Source of the DNA: JBGTGG01 sp041746855
GTDB lineage: Bacteria; Bacteroidota; Bacteroidia; Cytophagales; Cyclobacteriaceae
Direction of reading: 5' to 3'
Length of the DNA: 64,000 bases
Assembly: GCA_041746855.1 (NCBI GenBank)
Contig: JBGTGG010000152.1
Coordinates: forward strand, 17,916 to 81,915
Shown: positions 60,881-64,000 of the stretch, one piece after another
How positions within the stretch are numbered: the first letter of the stretch is position 1
Layout of the letters: every line of letters begins with the position of its first letter
Program-made: the position numbers and the translations under genes
The notes under the pieces: model-generated
Seen by the model: only the letters and a program-made list of their open reading frames with translations
The model's database searches: none
Told to the model about the DNA's origin: nothing

Positions 60881-63800
60881 ATGTTGTTTTCAAGAAGAAT
60901 TCTTGTCTCCATACTAATCTTTTGTTTCGGGCTAAATGTGCTTTCATTTGGCACAGATAACGACTATTCACCCGCGAATAGCTCTTTTTTAGCTCCTCCC
61001 GTTGCGGTTCCAGATGTTGCAACTACCACTGAGGACACGCAGGTTAGCGTGAATGTGCTCGCCAATGATACTGATCCCGATGGCAATATCGACCCCACTT
61101 CCGTTGATTTAGACCCGGGAACAGCCGGAAAGCAGAGTTCACGAAGCACCACTGAAGGTAATTGGAGTGTTAATGCCACCGGATTAGTGACGTTCACACC
61201 CACCACTAACTTTTCGGGGCAGGCCATTATTTCCTACACGGTAGACGATCTCGCTGGGGAAACTTCGAATACTGCTACCATAACCATTACGGTATTAGCA
61301 GATCAAACCATCACGTTTGCACCATTGACCGCAAGAACCTATGGTGATGGAACTTTTGCGCTAAGCGCAACTTCGTCTTCAGGTTTGCCGGTAAGCTACG
61401 TCAGTGGAAATCCTTTAGTGGCTACGATTACCGGAAACATGGTAACCATAGTTGGAGCAGGTACAACAACAATTACTGCTTCTCAAGCGGGTGATGACAC
61501 CTATAGTGCAGCCCCGACAGTTGATCAAAATCTTTTGGTAAACAAAGCCATGCTGACAGTAACTGCGGATAATAAAAGCAAAGCATATGGTGCTGTTATT
61601 CCTGCCTTAACGTTAACTTATACAGGTTTTGTAAATGGTGACGATGCAGCAGTGTTAACTACTGCGCCCAGCGCCACTACTACCGCTTTGGTGACCAGCA
61701 ATGTGGGCAGTCACCCAATTACCGTTTCGGGTGGAGCAGCTACAAACTATAATTTTACCTACGTACCAGGAACGCTTACTATAAACAAAGCAATACTTTC
61801 TGCCACAGCTGAGAACAAGACACGCACGTATGGTGCTGCCAACCCAGCATTTACGATAAGTTATAATGGTTTTGTAAATGGTGATACGCAAGCCGTTCTT
61901 GATTCTACACCCGGTGCTTCTTCGGACGTTGTGGCCACCACAGCAGTAGGTTCCTATCCAATTTCATTAACAGGTGGCATAGATAATAATTATGACATCG
62001 TGAATACGGGAGGTACCATCACGATTACCAAAGCAACCCTTACGGCTACTGCCCAAAACGCATCCCGTGTGTATGGTGCTGCCAACCCTGTTTTTACAAT
62101 CAACTATTCAGGTTTTGTGAATAGTGAGACATCTGCGGTTTTTATTTCGACACCCACCACTTCGACACCCGCAACACAAACCAGTGATGTGGGCACCTAT
62201 CCGATAAATGTTTCCGAAGGCAATGCTGCCAATTATAATTTTGTTTATAGTTCTGGAACGCTGACCATTACAAAAGCAACACTAACGGCCACGGCAGCAA
62301 ACGCAAGCAGGACCTATCAGACGGCCAACCCGGTGTTTACCATTAACTATACGGGATTTGCGAATGGTGAAGATTTTTCAGTGTTAAATACAGTGCCTAC
62401 TGCCAGCACTACCGCAACACTCTCAAGTTCTGTGGGTACTTATGCTATAACCGTGTCCGATGGAGAGGATAACAATTATACATTCAATAATGTAAACGGC
62501 ACATTAACCATTACCAAAGCCACTCCAACCGTTACGTGGAACACCCCTTCACCTATTGTATATGGCACCCCGTTATCGGCCACCCAGTTGAATGCCACCG
62601 CCAGTGTAACGGGTTCATTTACTTATTCACAGGTAGCGGGCACCGTATTGAATACAGGCGCCAGCCAGGTACTTTCTGTAAACTTCACACCGACCGATGC
62701 AACAAACTACAATGTAGTCAATGGCACTACAGTCGTATTGGAAGTAACAAAAGCTACCCTTACGGCCACAGCCAATAATCAGAGTCGCACCTACGGAGCT
62801 GCCAACCCTGCCTTTAGCATAAACTATAGTGGTTTTGTAAATGGTGACACCCCTTCAGTATTGGATACAGCGCCTTCAGCCGGAAGCATCGCTACAACAG
62901 CGTCACCGGTTGGTACGTATCCAATTACGGTTTCCGGTGCAGCAGATAACAATTACAACTTTACATACTTGAATGGCACCCTTACGGTGAACAAGGCCAC
63001 ACTGACAGTCAGCGCAGAAAATAAAAGCAGGTTATATGGAGCCACGAATCCGACCTTTACAATTAGCTATGCGGGCTTTGTTAATGGAGATGATGCTTCC
63101 GTGATCGACAATGCACCTGCTGCAAGTTCTACAGCAATAGTTACCAGCAACGCGGGTGCTTATACCATCACTGTAGCTGGGGGTTCAGATAATAATTACA
63201 GTTTTAACTATACAGCAGGAACATTAACAGTCACAAAAGCAACACTAACAGCCACTGCAGCAAATGCAAGTCGGGTGTATCAAACAGCCAACCCGGTGTT
63301 TACGATTAACTATTCAGGTTTTGTGAATGGAGAAAATAGTACAGTATTAAACACAGTACCTGTTGCCAGCACTGATGCGGTACTCACGAGTTCAGTGGGT
63401 ACCTATGCTATCACGGTGTCTGCTGGGGATGATAACAATTATACCTTCAACTATGTAAGTGGCACACTCACAATTACCAAAGCAACTCCGGTTGTCACCT
63501 GGAATAATCCTTCAGCAATTACCTATGGAACTGCACTAAGTGCAACGCAATTAAATGCTACTTCCAGTGTAGACGGAACCTTTACGTATTCACAATCATT
63601 GGGAACCATACTAAATGCAGGTGCAAATCAAGTTCTCACCGTAAGTTTTTCTCCTTCTGATGCTGCGAATTATAATACTGTAAATGGGACCAGTGTTCAG
63701 CTAACCGTGAATAAGGCGAATCCGGTTATCACCTGGGCAAATCCTTCAGCAATTACCTACGGAACTGCATTAAGTGCAACACAATTAAATGCTACGGCCA

Positions 63801-64000
63801 GTATAGCCGGAACTTTCACGTATACACCAGCATCCGGAACCACTTTAAATACAGGTGCCAATCAGGTATTGTCTGTCAATTTCGTACCTGATGATAATGC
63901 AAACTATAATTCGATTACTGGCGCAACCGCGTTGATCACGGTGAATAAAGCAACCCCAACTGTAACCTGGTCAAATCCTGCAGCGATAACATACGGCACA
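60881..64000 (+). CDS. Giant secreted repeat protein (MBG/YDG and Ig-like modules), partial
   Basis: Open from the ATG at 60881 through the window end, 1,040 codons so far. Signal peptide (MLFSRRILVSILIFCFGLNV). Residues about 38-130 are a cadherin-like module (VNVLANDTDPDGNID), then an Ig-like module to 223. From 224 come MBG/YDG-type modules of exactly 81 residues (224, 305, 386, 467), a 78-residue Ig-like module (548), three more of 81 (626, 707, 788) and 78-residue modules at 869, 947 and 1025. Each starts after NKA or TKA. A surface adhesin or matrix protein, probably exported by the type IX system; the sorting domain would be past the edge. Confidence 0.93.
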   Translation, partial: MLFSRRILVSILIFCFGLNVLSFGTDNDYSPANSSFLAPPVAVPDVATTTEDTQVSVNVLANDTDPDGNIDPTSVDLDPGTAGKQSSRSTTEGNWSVNATGLVTFTPTTNFSGQAIISYTVDDLAGETSNTATITITVLADQTITFAPLTARTYGDGTFALSATSSSGLPVSYVSGNPLVATITGNMVTIVGAGTTTITASQAGDDTYSAAPTVDQNLLVNKAMLTVTADNKSKAYGAVIPALTLTYTGFVNGDDAAVLTTAPSATTTALVTSNVGSHPITVSGGAATNYNFTYVPGTLTINKAILSATAENKTRTYGAANPAFTISYNGFVNGDTQAVLDSTPGASSDVVATTAVGSYPISLTGGIDNNYDIVNTGGTITITKATLTATAQNASRVYGAANPVFTINYSGFVNSETSAVFISTPTTSTPATQTSDVGTYPINVSEGNAANYNFVYSSGTLTITKATLTATAANASRTYQTANPVFTINYTGFANGEDFSVLNTVPTASTTATLSSSVGTYAITVSDGEDNNYTFNNVNGTLTITKATPTVTWNTPSPIVYGTPLSATQLNATASVTGSFTYSQVAGTVLNTGASQVLSVNFTPTDATNYNVVNGTTVVLEVTKATLTATANNQSRTYGAANPAFSINYSGFVNGDTPSVLDTAPSAGSIATTASPVGTYPITVSGAADNNYNFTYLNGTLTVNKATLTVSAENKSRLYGATNPTFTISYAGFVNGDDASVIDNAPAASSTAIVTSNAGAYTITVAGGSDNNYSFNYTAGTLTVTKATLTATAANASRVYQTANPVFTINYSGFVNGENSTVLNTVPVASTDAVLTSSVGTYAITVSAGDDNNYTFNYVSGTLTITKATPVVTWNNPSAITYGTALSATQLNATSSVDGTFTYSQSLGTILNAGANQVLTVSFSPSDAANYNTVNGTSVQLTVNKANPVITWANPSAITYGTALSATQLNATASIAGTFTYTPASGTTLNTGANQVLSVNFVPDDNANYNSITGATALITVNKATPTVTWSNPAAITYGT

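Overview
The window comes from a member of the Bacteroidota, most likely the Cytophagales. The evidence is a large exported protein ending in a type B (gliding-motility-associated) type IX secretion sorting domain, an L25 protein with the CTC extension, a single-chain PurL of about 1,230 residues, promoters of the TTTG / TAnnTTTG type with very short leaders, and ribosome binding sites that mostly lack a Shine-Dalgarno sequence. No rRNA, prophage, insertion sequence or CRISPR array was seen. The only tRNA is tRNA-Gln(TTG).

Layout. Bases 1-10,600 hold housekeeping genes: fabH (cut by the window edge), rpmF and a DUF177 gene; pdxA divergent from rsmA-mgtE; a pentapeptide-repeat membrane protein; greA and a HIT protein; then gpsA overlapping a glycerol-3-phosphate acyltransferase gene. 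Bases 10,800-26,000 carry a 964-residue secreted protein, fabD, folK, sppA, bioB, two tiny exported peptides facing a TPR-histidine kinase, then metG, pth, rplY, prs and tRNA-Gln. Bases 26,000-40,250 carry purL, an ECF sigma factor with a small membrane partner, and a tetR-tolC-adaptor-RND pump operon with a promoter/operator dyad.

Bases 40,286-42,140 are accessory DNA: a type II restriction-modification pair made of a NotI-like nuclease and a D12-class adenine methyltransferase, preceded by a 29-codon ORF coupled by a TAATG junction. Next come gluconate genes (kinase and short 6-phosphogluconate dehydrogenase), then an AraC regulator divergent from a complete hydroxyproline catabolism cluster: DapA-like deaminase, 2-oxoglutarate semialdehyde dehydrogenase, 4-hydroxyproline epimerase and D-hydroxyproline dehydrogenase.

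The hydroxyproline operon is interrupted by a four-helix-bundle gene of the 23S rRNA intervening-sequence protein family. It is bracketed by oppositely oriented arrays of a degenerate 7-bp repeat (about TACTGGA / TATCCAG). A self-complementary array of the same heptad lies between two other operon genes, and a fourth array forms the end of a membrane-protein gene about 2.5 kb downstream. This looks like a small repeat-bounded element family and is the most unusual thing in the window.

Bases 51,450-60,800 hold small regulators and membrane proteins (response regulator, RRM protein, rhomboid protease, YiaA-like protein, Crp-type regulator, SDR enzyme, outer-membrane barrel, YebC, glycosyltransferase) separated by REP-like repeats. 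From 60,881 to the window end runs an open, very large secreted protein made of MBG/YDG-type and Ig-like repeats with exact 243-bp and 234-bp periods.
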